Positions 32,573 to 42,216 are shown, counted from the stretch's first letter. The stretch is DNA of 64,000 nt from Shewanella metallivivens (GCF_028750675.1 NZ_JAQQPZ010000003.1:310001-374000); one strand, 5' to 3'. A program made the numbers and translations. Notes: a model not told the origin generated them from the letters alone.

Positions 32573-33847
32573 TTATTGCCTGCTGGTATAATCCCCCCAG
32601 GCAAGCCACTTATAAGTGGTTAATGCATCAAGCGCCATTGGTCCGCGAGCATGCAATTTTTGCGTACTTACTGCCACTTCGGCTCCTAAACCAAATTGAG
32701 CACCATCGGTAAAACGAGTGCTGGCATTAACATACACTGCAGCCGAATCTACCTGGTTCATAAAATAGGCTGCTGCGTGTATATCATCGGTTAAAATGGC
32801 CTCAGAGTGCCCACTTGAATATTGCCTAATATGTTCAACGGCAGCATCAATATCACTGACAACTTTAATCCCTAATGTTAGCGATAACCACTCGGTTGAA
32901 AATGACTCATCATGTGCCGCTGTCACATCAAAACCTAAACCGTCTAAATACGCTGACGCTTTGTCACAGGCATGAAAACGTACGCCAAGCGAATGCAAAT
33001 GTGAGGCGATATTGGGAATAAACGCAGCAGCAACATCTTGATGCACTAATAGTGTATCTAATGCATTACATACAGTTGGGCGTTGAACTTTAGCATTAGT
33101 GATAACATCAATAGCACGCACTAAATCAGCGTGTTTATCTACAAATAAGTGGCAAATCCCGATGCCGCCTAAAATAACTGGAATACTGGATTGCTCAGCA
33201 CACAAACGTTGTAAATGTTGGCCGCCACGCGGAATAATCATATCGACATATTTATCTAATCTAAGCAAGCCACTGACAATACTTCTGTCAGGAGAGTCAA
33301 TCAGTTGCACCGCATCTTGCGGCAATTTCTGAATAGCTAATGCAGAGCGTATTACCTCGCTTAAGACTTTGTTCGATGTGAGCGTTTCTTTACCGCCACG
33401 TAAAATAACTGCGTTGCCAGTTTTAAGAGCTAATACAGCAATATCGACAGTAACATTTGGCCGCGCTTCATAAATTACCCCGACTACGCCCAAAGGCACG
33501 CTGCGACGAGTAAGACGCAGGCCATTATCAAGCACTCTGCTTTCAGACTCGTTACCGACAGGGTCGGCAAGTGCAATAACATTGTCGATATCGGCAATAA
33601 CGCCCGCTAAGCGGCCTTCATCTAACATCAGGCGATCGATCATCGCATCAGTTAAACCCTTTGCTTTAGCATTTGCCACATCTTGAGCATTGGCTTGTAA
33701 AATATCATCTTTACGCTCACCCAATTGATGAGAAATCTCCATCAACAAAGCAGATTTTTGCTTGGCAGATAGTGAGGCTAAAATAAAGCTCGCGGCTTTT
33801 GCGCGCTGGCCAAGTTGGGTTAAATATTCTGCTTCAGAAGCTGACAT
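32573..33847 (-). CDS. proA: Gamma-glutamyl phosphate reductase
   Basis: NADPH-dependent second step of proline synthesis, yielding glutamate 5-semialdehyde. It has an aldehyde-dehydrogenase fold. The active-site cysteine region reads [17 protein letters not shown], and the family motif [14 protein letters not shown] is present. Length 424 is normal. It starts ten bases after proB and shares its transcript. The GARGPM-type C-terminal motif ([16 protein letters not shown]) is intact. Confidence 0.97.
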   Translation of the reverse strand: MSASEAEYLTQLGQRAKAASFILASLSAKQKSALLMEISHQLGERKDDILQANAQDVANAKAKGLTDAMIDRLMLDEGRLAGVIADIDNVIALADPVGNESESRVLDNGLRLTRRSVPLGVVGVIYEARPNVTVDIAVLALKTGNAVILRGGKETLTSNKVLSEVIRSALAIQKLPQDAVQLIDSPDRSIVSGLLRLDKYVDMIIPRGGQHLQRLCAEQSSIPVILGGIGICHLFVDKHADLVRAIDVITNAKVQRPTVCNALDTLLVHQDVAAAFIPNIASHLHSLGVRFHACDKASAYLDGLGFDVTAAHDESFSTEWLSLTLGIKVVSDIDAAVEHIRQYSSGHSEAILTDDIHAAAYFMNQVDSAAVYVNASTRFTDGAQFGLGAEVAVSTQKLHARGPMALDALTTYKWLAWGDYTSRQ

Positions 33848-33857
33848 ATACTTATCC

Positions 33858-34967
33858 TTAATTATTCAGTACGACCATATCATTACGATGAATGACCGCA
33901 TCTCCATAGTCATAACCCAGTAAGCGCTCTATATCATTTGAATGCTTACCGCTAATTTTAGATAAATCATTAGCACAATAACGGCTCATGCCTTTGGCCA
34001 ATACCTTACCTTGCTGATCAATAATTAATAGCGTTGCTCCGCGGTCAAATTTACCCTCAACGGCGACAATACCTTTAGACAATAGACTTCGGCCATTGGC
34101 CACCACCGCAGTAGACGCACCAGCATCGATAACGAGCTTACCTTGGGTTGCAGGACCAGCCAAAATCCACTGTTTACGGCTTTCTAGCGGGTTTTCAATT
34201 GCGCTAAAATGCGTGCCAACTGATTCGCGTGCTGCCACCTTGATAATCACATCAGGATGATGACCTGATGCGATGACGACTTCAATTCCGGCTCGACGGG
34301 CAATATCAGCCGCTTCGAGTTTTGTTGCCATCCCCCCAGTACCTAAACCCGACACAGAGCCGCCTGCAAGTAAGCGTAAACTGTCATCAATATTAACGAC
34401 TTGTTTAATAAGCTGAGCATCTGGATTGGTGCGCGGATCGGCGTCAAACAAACCTTTTTGATCGGTTAACAAAATCAATAAATCGGCGTCACATAACAAG
34501 GCTGCACGAGCCGATAAATTGTCGTTATCCCCCACCTTAATTTCATTGGTGGCTACCGCGTCGTTTTCATTAATAATCGGGATAATATTGTTAGCGAGCA
34601 GTGCATTTAAGGTGTCTCGCGCATTAAGGTAACGTTCGCGATCATGAAGATCGGCACGAGTCAGTAATAACTGCCCCACATGTAAACCATAAATACTAAA
34701 GAGTTGTGACCAAGCTAAAATTAACTGACTTTGCCCAACCGCTGCCAATAATTGTTTATTTGCCATAGTGTCGGGGAATACGGGGTATTGTAGGTGTTCA
34801 CGCCCAGCCGCAATGGCACCCGATGTGCACAAGACCACCTCAACACCAGCTCGCATTAGCATGGTCATTTGCCTTGCTAACTCCACCATGTGTGCTTTAT
34901 CAAGCTTTTTACTGCCCGACGTCAACACACTCGTCCCTAACTTAACCACTACACGGCGATAACCCAT
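33858..34967 (-). CDS. proB: Glutamate 5-kinase
   Basis: Phosphorylates glutamate as the first and feedback-inhibited step of proline synthesis. It has an N-terminal amino-acid kinase domain ([58 protein letters not shown]) and a C-terminal PUA domain from about residue 275. At 369 residues it is the long, PUA-containing form found in E. coli. It forms an operon with proA. Confidence 0.97.
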   Translation of the reverse strand: MGYRRVVVKLGTSVLTSGSKKLDKAHMVELARQMTMLMRAGVEVVLCTSGAIAAGREHLQYPVFPDTMANKQLLAAVGQSQLILAWSQLFSIYGLHVGQLLLTRADLHDRERYLNARDTLNALLANNIIPIINENDAVATNEIKVGDNDNLSARAALLCDADLLILLTDQKGLFDADPRTNPDAQLIKQVVNIDDSLRLLAGGSVSGLGTGGMATKLEAADIARRAGIEVVIASGHHPDVIIKVAARESVGTHFSAIENPLESRKQWILAGPATQGKLVIDAGASTAVVANGRSLLSKGIVAVEGKFDRGATLLIIDQQGKVLAKGMSRYCANDLSKISGKHSNDIERLLGYDYGDAVIHRNDMVVLNN

Positions 34968-35074
34968 TATGTCACTCAGTTAACTAAAAATATTCGAATT
35001 ATTTTTATACCCAATTCGGTGACTAATTCATAGTGAAAGCCACTAATACTGGGCTTTTTTTATCATTACACAAC

Positions 35075-35099
35075 AAAAAAGGGCCTTAGGGCCCTTTTT
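35075..35099 (-). terminator. Terminator after the purine permease gene
   Basis: AAAAAGGGCC pairs with GGCCCTTTTT around a TTAG loop, 28 bases past the stop at 35127. It separates the permease gene from proBA. Confidence 0.85.
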
Positions 35100-35126
35100 G
35101 TTAGTTATCTGTTGATAAACGGAACA

Positions 35127-36416
35127 TTAACTGTAAGCAAATTTAGCAATAAACAGCGCAGCTACAACCAATATACCTGAATTCAAATCTTTAAATCGAC
35201 CTGTCAACATTTTAATTACCGCGTATGAGATAAACCCAAAACCAATCGCATTCGCAATCGAAAAGGTTAATGGCATCAATAAACATGTCACGACAACGGG
35301 TGCAGCTTCGGTTAAATCTTCCCACTCAACATTAACTAAACCAGACATCATTAAAATGGCGACATAAAATAATGTTCCGGCAGTTGCGTATGCAGGTACC
35401 ATCCCCGCCAATGGTGAAATAAATAACGCGGCAACAAACAACAAACCAACCACCACTGCGGTTAATCCGGTACGTCCGCCAGCACTAACACCTGCAGTAC
35501 TTTCAATATAACTTGTCGTGGTAGATGTTCCTAATGCTGCACCAGTAATGGTTGCTACACTGTCAGCAGTTAACGCACGTTTAACACGAGGTAAACGGCC
35601 TTTATCATCAAGTAAACCACCACGCTGAGCCACCGCAACTAAAGTGCCAGAGGTGTCAAATAAGTCGACAAATAAGAAGGCAAAAATAACCGACAGCATG
35701 CTCACTTCAAGTACGCTTGATAGGTCCATTTTCATGAAAGTAGGTGCAATTGATGGTGGCATTGAAATCAGTCCGTTGTATTGCACATCACCAAATATCA
35801 AACCTAATACTGTCACAATCAAGATACTAAAAATAACCGCCGCTTTTAGCCCGCGTTGCACCATGGCGATAATCAAAAAGAAGCCTAATGCTGCCATTAT
35901 CGCAGGGAAAGAAGTGATATCCCCCATGGTCACCAAAGTCGCAGGGCTTGCCACTACAATACCGGCACTTTTTAAACCAATTAACGCTAAAAATAAACCG
36001 ATACCAGCTGCGATACCAAAACGCAGTGACATTGGAATACTGTTGACAATCCATTCACGGATTTTCACTAGCGATAAAACTAAAAAGCACACACCAGACA
36101 TAAACACTGCACCTAATGCAGTTTCCCAGCTGTAGCCCATCTCTCCTACTACAGTGTAAGTAAAAAAGGCATTTAATCCCATCCCTGGCGCGAGTGCGAT
36201 AGGATAATTAGCTAATAATCCCATAATTAAACAACCCACCGCCGCAGCTAAGCAGGTCGCGACAAATACTGCACCGTGATCCATTCCGGCGTCAGCTAAC
36301 ATCATTGGGTTAACAAAAATGATGTATGCCATGGTTAAAAAGGTGGTTAAACCGGCGACAGCTTCTTGCTTTAAGCTGGTATTGTTTTGTTTTAATTTAA
36401 ATAATTTTTCTAACAT
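35127..36416 (-). CDS. NCS2-family purine permease (AzgA-like)
   Basis: Proton-coupled nucleobase importer with twelve or more membrane helices. The N-terminal SLKQEAVAGLTTFLTMAYIIFVNP, the substrate-binding APGMGLNAFFTYTVV and the second half with FVDLFDTSGTLVAVA and GTSTTTSYIESTAGVSAGGRTGL are diagnostic of the AzgA/AdeP/GhxP branch, so adenine or guanine/hypoxanthine is the likely substrate. I cannot choose between them by eye. Length 429. It has its own upstream region (36417-36660) with a possible -10 TATACT near 36520; no purine riboswitch is visible. Confidence 0.9.
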   Translation of the reverse strand: MLEKLFKLKQNNTSLKQEAVAGLTTFLTMAYIIFVNPMMLADAGMDHGAVFVATCLAAAVGCLIMGLLANYPIALAPGMGLNAFFTYTVVGEMGYSWETALGAVFMSGVCFLVLSLVKIREWIVNSIPMSLRFGIAAGIGLFLALIGLKSAGIVVASPATLVTMGDITSFPAIMAALGFFLIIAMVQRGLKAAVIFSILIVTVLGLIFGDVQYNGLISMPPSIAPTFMKMDLSSVLEVSMLSVIFAFLFVDLFDTSGTLVAVAQRGGLLDDKGRLPRVKRALTADSVATITGAALGTSTTTSYIESTAGVSAGGRTGLTAVVVGLLFVAALFISPLAGMVPAYATAGTLFYVAILMMSGLVNVEWEDLTEAAPVVVTCLLMPLTFSIANAIGFGFISYAVIKMLTGRFKDLNSGILVVAALFIAKFAYS

Positions 36417-36665
36417 GGAACAAGGTTCCTTGGGTAAGGGTTAAGTTTAAGTAATTGTTTTAATTGCAATAGGTGGGCTTTAGCTAAGTCATTAAGCTGT
36501 CACGCAACACAATAAAGCAGTATAACGGGATCATAAAACCAACAATGTGAAGTTATGCCAACTTTAAGGAGGGAGATTATAATTATTTACAGCAATGATA
36601 GCTATAAACCGCCTTTTTATTCAAAGATTTCAGTTTTTTATACAGCGAATTAATAAATTTAAGGC

Positions 36666-36693
36666 AAAAAAAAGCCTACTCAATAGAGTAGGC
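36666..36693 (-). terminator. Terminator of the 31-residue peptide unit
   Basis: Perfect 8-bp stem GCCTACTC/GAGTAGGC (36674-36693) with a four-base loop, followed on the minus strand by eight U (36666-36673). It ends a transcript that starts near 37109 and so isolates it from the purine permease gene. Confidence 0.9.
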
Positions 36694-36847
36694 AGACATG
36701 TTACAAGCATCCATATGGGGAAAGGAAAGCTAGTATCACTTAATGTGATGTGGCGATAAATTAATTAATTTACCACCTTGTCTAAAACGTCAAACGAGAC
36801 GAACAAAAGGTTGATGGATATTAAAGCGACTTTAAGAGGGTCAAATC

Positions 36848-36943
36848 TTAAAGTTTCATGGCGAATATACCGCCACGTAAAACGGTTACGTCAGCAAACC
36901 AAGTGTTTTGCCAATAAATTTTGCTGTTACCTGTGTAAGACAT
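36848..36943 (-). CDS. Unrecognised 31-residue peptide with structured leader
   Basis: An ORF too short for routine calling. It begins MSYTGNSKIYWQNTWFADV and ends LRGGIFAMKL. It is rich in aromatics (two Trp, two Tyr, two Phe) and has no evident membrane helix or cysteine. AGGAG lies seven bases before the ATG. Codons are those of highly expressed genes (AAC, GAC, GGT, CGT, TTC). It has its own near-consensus promoter (37116-37143), a leader of about 165 nt with several hairpins, and a perfect terminator (36666-36693). It could be a leader or arrest peptide, a small regulatory protein or a secreted peptide precursor. I know of no matching family. Confidence 0.6.
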   Translation of the reverse strand: MSYTGNSKIYWQNTWFADVTVLRGGIFAMKL

Positions 36944-37109
36944 AGTCTTTCTCCTAAATAAAGTTAAGTTGTATAAACCTAGTAAAGCTTGGCTCGGTTC
37001 CTTGGAACGTGCATTTCTCAAATCCGTTGAGACAACTTGTCACTCAGATCCTTGGAGGCTATATCCTTCCTGGATTAACTAGAGTCGACAATCACAATGC
37101 TTGCCGACG
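36944..37109 (-). promoter_or_regulatory. Structured leader RNA of the 31-residue ORF
   Basis: On the minus strand this leader contains ATCC-AGGAA-GGAT, GACA-AGT-TGTC flanked by TGA/TCA, and the hairpin GTTCCAAGGAAC (36997-37008). Three short CCAAGGA-like motifs recur. A CCTCC element near 37056 could pair with the AGGAG ribosome-binding site. I could not match it to any riboswitch consensus I know (TPP, SAM, cobalamin, glycine, lysine, c-di-GMP, Mn or Moco). Confidence 0.4.
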
Positions 37110-37115
37110 AAAAGA

Positions 37116-37143
37116 ATTATACAAAACTGTAATTTAATTACAA
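37116..37143 (-). promoter_or_regulatory. Sigma-70 promoter for the 31-residue peptide unit
   Basis: The minus strand has TTGTAA (37138-37143), 16 bases, then a perfect TATAAT (37116-37121). The expected start of transcription is near 37109. Confidence 0.7.
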
Positions 37144-37234
37144 GCATTATTTGCTTAAACTCACAAAAACTTGATTAAAAGTTATTTTATTACAGTATTT
37201 TTGTATTAAAACTATGTATAACGATTGTCAAACA

Positions 37235-37259
37235 ATTGTTATCAATAAATAATAACAAT
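37235..37259. repeat. Inverted repeat upstream of the peptide promoter
   Basis: ATTGTTAT and ATAACAAT are separated by nine bases, next to a second imperfect palindrome (AACGATTGT/ACAATTGTT, 37219-37240). It lies about 95 bases upstream of the peptide promoter and just past the M17 peptidase stop. It could be an operator; the sequence is AT-rich, so chance is possible. The stretch 37144-37234 shows nothing else. Confidence 0.35.
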
Positions 37260-37287
37260 TAAAAACATAGGTTTATCAATCAGGCAA

Positions 37288-38829
37288 TCACAGCACCGCA
37301 ACCTGTAATAAAGTAACCAAAGGGTTGGCCGTTGGCTTACCATACAATGGATCGCCCTCCACTGCGCTGCCAGCAATATCAATATGAGTAAAGGGCAACG
37401 ACGTTTGCCCCAAACCGGACGCGTTAATTAAAAACGCAGCCGGATATTGGTGGCCTCGGGCTGTTATTGATGACGGACCATTGTTGGATGACACGACGTC
37501 TGCAACACCATTTTTATCAGCCACTTTTTCAAAATCTTCCGGGCGTAAGCGAGACACTTCAAACGGTTCTCCCCATAGCTCCCCCGTCTGAGCTAATAAG
37601 AGTGCTACACCTTGTTTCTTAGCTTCATCATTTTCAACTAATGCAGGATAACCGCCATACGCTCTTACAACATGACCGGTTAGTGTTGCCACCGAAAACA
37701 ACTGAGGATTAACTTCACGTTGTGCTTGAACACGTAAATGCGACAGTAAATCTGCTAACACCAAGCGCCCTTCTGCGTCGGTATTGCCAATACGCACTCG
37801 CATACCTGCATGGCTGCTAATGATCTCATCTGTCACAAAGGCATCGCTACCAATACTGTTTCTCACCAAACCAAGCTCTGCAACAACCTTTATCCCTTTA
37901 GGTTTAATAATGGATAGTGCTTTCATTAACCCGGCCACAGCTGCTGCACCGCCTTTATCGCGGCTCATCCCAGCCATTGAGCCGGCCACTTTGATGTCTG
38001 CGCCGCCCGTATCGTAAACCACCCCTTTACCTGCAAAAAATAAAGTTTTAGTAATAGTGCCCTCACCAATATATTCTAGTTTTACGACCCGAGGATGGTG
38101 GCGTTCAACCCCAAATGAGCTTCGGCCCACAGCACTTAATAGCGGGTAGTCAGTATGTAACTGTTCAACTTGATCAATGACAGATATCGCTATGTCACTG
38201 TCAGCAAAAGCATCGACACAATACTTAGCAAATCCCATGGCTGACATTCGCTCAGGCTCAGTACCACAAAGATCACGTGCCAGCACTCTTCCAGACTCAG
38301 CAGCGTTAATCAACATACTGTGAGATGCGCTATTAAGCAGGCCGATTGCAGCTAAACTTGGGGTTAATGACTTTGCTTCTCGTGCTTCTAGTGGCTGCCA
38401 TAACTCTTGCCCACACGCTAATGCAGCAACTTGTTGTGCATGTTGATAGCGTGTATCACTTACCGCTGGCACCACAAGGAGTGGTTTAGTCGCGCCTGCG
38501 GCTTTTGCAATAGCAATCCCCTCACGGGCTGCTTTAGCAAATATCCGCACATCGTTATAAGTGTTATCAGCATCTGCAACAGGCGAGATAATCAAACGCC
38601 CACCAGCTAGGCCTGGCGCCAACAGTAACGTGGCAGTGTTGCCAACACGCTGATCAATTTGGCTAGCGTGGGATGCCAGTAAATTAATTTCATCTTGCTT
38701 AATATCAGCAAGGGTCGGGGCGATAACCACTACAGCATCCCAGCCCTCACCTTCAAAAATGGCTTCGTCACTGGTGACATCAATAAAAGGCACTTGAAAT
38801 GCTTGCGCAGTTTGATTTATTTGAGTCAT
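37288..38829 (-). CDS. M17 leucyl aminopeptidase family protein
   Basis: Cytosolic metallo-aminopeptidase. The M17 signature NTDAEGRLVLADLL, the metal-binding GKGVVYDTGGADIKVAGSM region and DKGGAAAVAGLM are present. Length (513) is close to PepA, but the N-terminal half is divergent, and the usual GLTFDSGG is replaced by GVVYDTGG. It is a paralogue-type member, not clearly PepA itself. The ATG is preceded by AAGGAC. It is divergent from pepD, another peptidase gene. Confidence 0.88.
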   Translation of the reverse strand: MTQINQTAQAFQVPFIDVTSDEAIFEGEGWDAVVVIAPTLADIKQDEINLLASHASQIDQRVGNTATLLLAPGLAGGRLIISPVADADNTYNDVRIFAKAAREGIAIAKAAGATKPLLVVPAVSDTRYQHAQQVAALACGQELWQPLEAREAKSLTPSLAAIGLLNSASHSMLINAAESGRVLARDLCGTEPERMSAMGFAKYCVDAFADSDIAISVIDQVEQLHTDYPLLSAVGRSSFGVERHHPRVVKLEYIGEGTITKTLFFAGKGVVYDTGGADIKVAGSMAGMSRDKGGAAAVAGLMKALSIIKPKGIKVVAELGLVRNSIGSDAFVTDEIISSHAGMRVRIGNTDAEGRLVLADLLSHLRVQAQREVNPQLFSVATLTGHVVRAYGGYPALVENDEAKKQGVALLLAQTGELWGEPFEVSRLRPEDFEKVADKNGVADVVSSNNGPSSITARGHQYPAAFLINASGLGQTSLPFTHIDIAGSAVEGDPLYGKPTANPLVTLLQVAVL

Positions 38830-38999
38830 AAAAGTCCTTGTTCAACAACAGTGTTGCTGGTTCATATTTATTTACAGATTTGTGGCCTAAACCTTGGCAA
38901 ATTGGTGTGGCAATATCAAGTAACGCCGCAGAATATGTTAAAATATTTGCAGTTTTAATATCTGTCGTATCCGACTGAATTCTTCATAGAGGGCGTTTC

Positions 39000-40463
39000 G
39001 TGACTGCATTAACTCAATTATATCCTCAGCCTCTTTGGCAATGGTTCGAACAAATTTGTGCGATTCCACATCCTTCCAAGCATGAACATGCGTTATCGCA
39101 ACACATTCAGCAATGGGCCAAAGCTCAAGGGCTTGCGGTTGTTGAAGATAAAGTAGGCAACCTCATTATTCGTAAGCCTGCAACACCAGGTATGGAAAAT
39201 TGTAAAACGGTTGTGCTGCAAGCTCACATCGATATGGTGCCGCAAAAAAATGCCGACAAAGTACATAATTTTGAAACCGATCCAATCGAAGCCTATGTCG
39301 ACGGAGACTGGGTTAAAGCCAGAGGCACAACCTTAGGTTCTGACAACGGTATCGGTATGTCATCTGCACTGGCAGTACTAGGCAGTAAAGACATCAAACA
39401 TGGTCCATTAGAAGTATTATTAACCATAGATGAAGAAGCCGGCATGACAGGCGCCTTTGGTTTAGAAGCCGGTTATCTAGAAGCCGACATTTTAATTAAC
39501 ACCGACTCAGAACAAGAAGGTGAAATCTACATGGGTTGTGCTGGCGGTGTCGATGCGCAAATCAGCGTCCCGATGTCTTGGCAAGCGCCAGAGCACAGTA
39601 ATGCCAGTTTTTCGTTAACACTGTCTGGCTTAAAAGGCGGTCACTCAGGGGTTAACATTCACCTTGGTCGTGGTAATGCCAACAAATTACTCGCCCGCTT
39701 TTTGTTTAAATACAGTGACGAGTTAGCACTTGAGTTAGTTAGCTTTTCGGGTGGTTCTTTACGAAATGCCATTCCGCGTGAAGCCAATATTGAATTTATG
39801 CTTCCAAGCGAAAATGTTGCAGCGCTTAACCAGGCTATAGCAAGCTTTCAAGCATTAGTGCGTGAAGAGCTAGCCATTGCCGACCCAAGTATGTTACTGA
39901 CCTTAGCAGAGATTGCCACCCCAGCAAAAGTCATGGGTGAAGATGCACAAAATACCTTAATCGACTTACTTCATGCTAGCCCTAATGGCGTGATCCGCAT
40001 GAGTGATGACGTTGAAGGTGTCACAGAAACCTCACTCAACATAGGTGTGATTAGCACCGAAGATGAGAGCGTTGAAGTGTTGTGTCTTATCCGTTCATTA
40101 ATCGACTCTGGCCGAGAAGAAATTGCCGGTATGCTCACAGCATTAGCTAACCTGTCTGGAGCCAGTATTGATTTAAGTGGCGCTTATCCAGGCTGGAAGC
40201 CTGATAGTAGCTCACCGGTGATGGCCATTGTGCGTGACACTTATAATGATATTTATAAGAAAGACCCGACCATTATGGTTATCCACGCAGGTCTTGAATG
40301 TGGTTTATTTAAAGAGCCATACCCGAACATGGACATGGTCTCGATTGGTCCAACCATTCGCTATCCACATAGCCCTGATGAAATGGTTAACATCACCACT
40401 GTGGGTCAATACTGGGAATTACTGCTAGCCGTGCTAGCGCGTATTCCAGCAAAAGACGCGTAA
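39000..40463 (+). CDS. pepD: Aminoacyl-histidine dipeptidase (peptidase D), GTG start
   Basis: M20-family zinc dipeptidase acting on Xaa-His dipeptides. Metal-binding regions VLQAHIDMVPQ, GTTLGSDNGIGMSSALAVL and TIDEEAGMTGAFGLE are intact, with GLKGGHSGVNIH in the lid domain and HAGLECGLF near the C-terminus. The start is GTG with GAGGG upstream; the protein (487) then lines up with the 485 residues of E. coli PepD. It is followed by a terminator shared with the convergent dinB. Confidence 0.96.
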   Translation: MTALTQLYPQPLWQWFEQICAIPHPSKHEHALSQHIQQWAKAQGLAVVEDKVGNLIIRKPATPGMENCKTVVLQAHIDMVPQKNADKVHNFETDPIEAYVDGDWVKARGTTLGSDNGIGMSSALAVLGSKDIKHGPLEVLLTIDEEAGMTGAFGLEAGYLEADILINTDSEQEGEIYMGCAGGVDAQISVPMSWQAPEHSNASFSLTLSGLKGGHSGVNIHLGRGNANKLLARFLFKYSDELALELVSFSGGSLRNAIPREANIEFMLPSENVAALNQAIASFQALVREELAIADPSMLLTLAEIATPAKVMGEDAQNTLIDLLHASPNGVIRMSDDVEGVTETSLNIGVISTEDESVEVLCLIRSLIDSGREEIAGMLTALANLSGASIDLSGAYPGWKPDSSSPVMAIVRDTYNDIYKKDPTIMVIHAGLECGLFKEPYPNMDMVSIGPTIRYPHSPDEMVNITTVGQYWELLLAVLARIPAKDA

Positions 40464-40491
40464 TCACGGGTAGATAACTCAATAGAATCAT

Positions 40492-40515
40492 AAAGGCGAC
40501 GTTGATGTCGCCTTT
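40492..40515. terminator. Bidirectional terminator between pepD and dinB
   Basis: AAAGGCGAC and GTCGCCTTT pair around a six-base loop midway between the converging stops. Confidence 0.8.
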
Positions 40516-40531
40516 ATTGTTTCTGCCGTTA

Positions 40532-41611
40532 TCAAAATACCAAGTCGAGTTGGGTCACGTGGTCTGCGTTCTCATTGGTGTTAGCTGCAGTTATATCGGC
40601 TAGGCCAATACTGACACCTATCAATCTAATTCCACGCCCTTGAGATCGTAACAAGGCTTGTTCGAGCAGTTGATAAAATACATTTACCGATATTTCATCA
40701 CTGCGCTGTTCAATGGTGGTTTGTTTAAAGTCATTAAACTTGAGCTTCACGACTTGCTTGTTAACCACTCGGTCTTTAGCGCTTCGCTGAACACGCCCGC
40801 TTAACTCCTGAATGAGCTGCGGCAATACTTGATGACATTGCTCTAAGGTAAAAATATCTTTGGCTAAGGTGGTTTCAACGCCCACCGACTTGCGTACTCT
40901 GTGAGGACTAATTTGTCGGGTATCAATGCCTTGTGACCGCTCAATAAGCACATTGCCAAACTTACCAAAAGCCTCAATGAGTTTGGCTTGCGGATACTGC
41001 TGCACATCAAAACATGTTGTTAAGCCAAGATCGGCTAACTTTTGGGTAGTAACTTTGCCCACTCCGGGAATTTTACTTAACGGCAAGTCCTTTACAAAGT
41101 GACTGATTTGATTGGGAGGGATCACGTATTGACCATTAGGTTTGTTTAAATCAGATGCTATTTTTGCTAAAAACTTAATTGGCGCGACACCAGCAGAAGC
41201 GGTTAATCCTGTTACCGCAAATATCTCATCGCGTATCGCTTTAGCGATTAAAGTGGCACTGCCTTTTTGTTCGGTGCAATCAGTGACATCAAGGTAGGCT
41301 TCATCTAGCGATAACGGCTCAACCAAATCGGTATAACGATGAAAAATCTCGCGGATTTGACCCGAGATGAACTTATATACATCCATCCTCCCGGGCACTA
41401 AAATTAACCGCGGACAAAGCTGCAAAGCATGATAACTCGACATCGCACTGCGTACACCAAACTGGCGCGCTTCATAACTGCAGGTACTTATCACCCCTCG
41501 GCGATCACTTCTGCCACCAACGGCAATGGGTTTTCCTCGTAATTCAGGAAAATCGCGCATTTCAACGGCAGCATAGAAACAATCCATATCGATGTGAATG
41601 ATTTTACGCAT
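40532..41611 (-). CDS. dinB: DNA polymerase IV
   Basis: Y-family translesion polymerase. Catalytic carboxylates are Asp8 ([12 protein letters not shown]), Asp103 and Glu104 (SLDEAYLDV). The helix-hairpin-helix near [16 protein letters not shown] and the little-finger domain follow. The start at 41611 gives 359 residues, close to E. coli (351). The 29 extra codons upstream run through the LexA box and are rejected. The very C-terminus ends QLDLVF, resembling a beta-clamp binding motif (QxxLxF type). Regulation is by LexA through the site at 41650. Confidence 0.97.
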   Translation of the reverse strand: MRKIIHIDMDCFYAAVEMRDFPELRGKPIAVGGRSDRRGVISTCSYEARQFGVRSAMSSYHALQLCPRLILVPGRMDVYKFISGQIREIFHRYTDLVEPLSLDEAYLDVTDCTEQKGSATLIAKAIRDEIFAVTGLTASAGVAPIKFLAKIASDLNKPNGQYVIPPNQISHFVKDLPLSKIPGVGKVTTQKLADLGLTTCFDVQQYPQAKLIEAFGKFGNVLIERSQGIDTRQISPHRVRKSVGVETTLAKDIFTLEQCHQVLPQLIQELSGRVQRSAKDRVVNKQVVKLKFNDFKQTTIEQRSDEISVNVFYQLLEQALLRSQGRGIRLIGVSIGLADITAANTNENADHVTQLDLVF

Positions 41612-41649
41612 TCTTAAACCATCACTGAATAATTGAACTGACACCATAT

Positions 41650-41669
41650 TACTGTATATAAAAACAGTA
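41650..41669. promoter_or_regulatory. LexA (SOS) box upstream of dinB
   Basis: The sequence is TACTG TATATAAAA ACAGTA on the plus strand, i.e. CTGT-N8-ACAG with flanking T and A, a full match to the gammaproteobacterial SOS consensus. It is centred about 48 bases before the dinB ATG. Confidence 0.92.
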
Positions 41670-41686
41670 TTCAATCGATCGAAAAC

Positions 41687-41714
41687 AAAAAAGCCCAAAC
41701 ACAGTTGGGCTTTT
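41687..41714 (-). terminator. Terminator after the bacterioferritin pair
   Basis: AAGCCCAA pairs with TTGGGCTT around a short loop (about 41691-41712), with a U run on the minus strand; 24 bases past the stop at 41738. Confidence 0.82.
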
Positions 41715-41737
41715 GTTTACATCGCATAAAGTAAAAA

Positions 41738-42205
41738 TTACATTTGCTTTTGTAGGTAGTTTTGCAAGCCTACACGGTCAATTAAACGTAATTGCTTTTC
41801 TAACCAGTACATGTGATCTGATTCAGTGTCATCTAACAACACTTCTAAGATTTCGCGTGTTTGGTAATCTGCTTTTTCTTCACACAGCTTTATCACTCGG
41901 CGTAAATCGTCTGCGACTTTATATTCATAATCTAGGTCATTTTTTAGCATTTCTTGTACATCTTTACCGATGTTTAAAGCTTCACGGCTAGCAACATCGG
42001 GCGTACCTTCTAAAAAGAGAATGCGCTGAACTAACTTAGCTGCATGTAATTTTTCGTCGTCCGACTCATGCAAAATACGGGTATATAATTCGTTAAATCC
42101 CCAATCCTCGTACATATGAGCATGAACAAAATACTGGTCCATTGCAGATAGTTCGCCAGTTAACAGTAGGTTTAGGGCGTCGATAACTTCTTGATTGCCT
42201 TTCAT
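41738..42205 (-). CDS. bfr: Bacterioferritin subunit, ferroxidase-competent, haem Met replaced
   Basis: Ferritin-like iron-storage subunit (155 residues). Aligned to E. coli Bfr, the diiron ligands Glu18, Glu51, His54, Glu94 and a Glu/His pair (Glu128, His131, after a one-residue insertion) are all kept. The haem-ligating Met52 is Lys. The subunit should therefore oxidise iron but not bind the inter-subunit haem by itself. It lies 11 bases after the other subunit gene, so the two are co-expressed and probably co-assemble. Confidence 0.93.
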   Translation of the reverse strand: MKGNQEVIDALNLLLTGELSAMDQYFVHAHMYEDWGFNELYTRILHESDDEKLHAAKLVQRILFLEGTPDVASREALNIGKDVQEMLKNDLDYEYKVADDLRRVIKLCEEKADYQTREILEVLLDDTESDHMYWLEKQLRLIDRVGLQNYLQKQM

Positions 42206-42216
42206 GATAAATCCTA

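Noticed and set aside
35034..35061. Hairpin with a T run upstream of proB
   Set aside because: It looks like a terminator only on the plus strand, where no gene ends, so I could not assign it a role with confidence.
36417..36660. Purine riboswitch in front of the NCS2 permease
   Set aside because: The conserved TATA...CCTGC-type core and paired loops are not present.
36593..36763. Plus-strand 56-codon frame in the purine permease upstream region
   Set aside because: It reads through the strong terminator at 36666-36693 and is basic, AT-driven composition. A GGAGG-like motif exists, but it is about 20 bases too far from the ATG.
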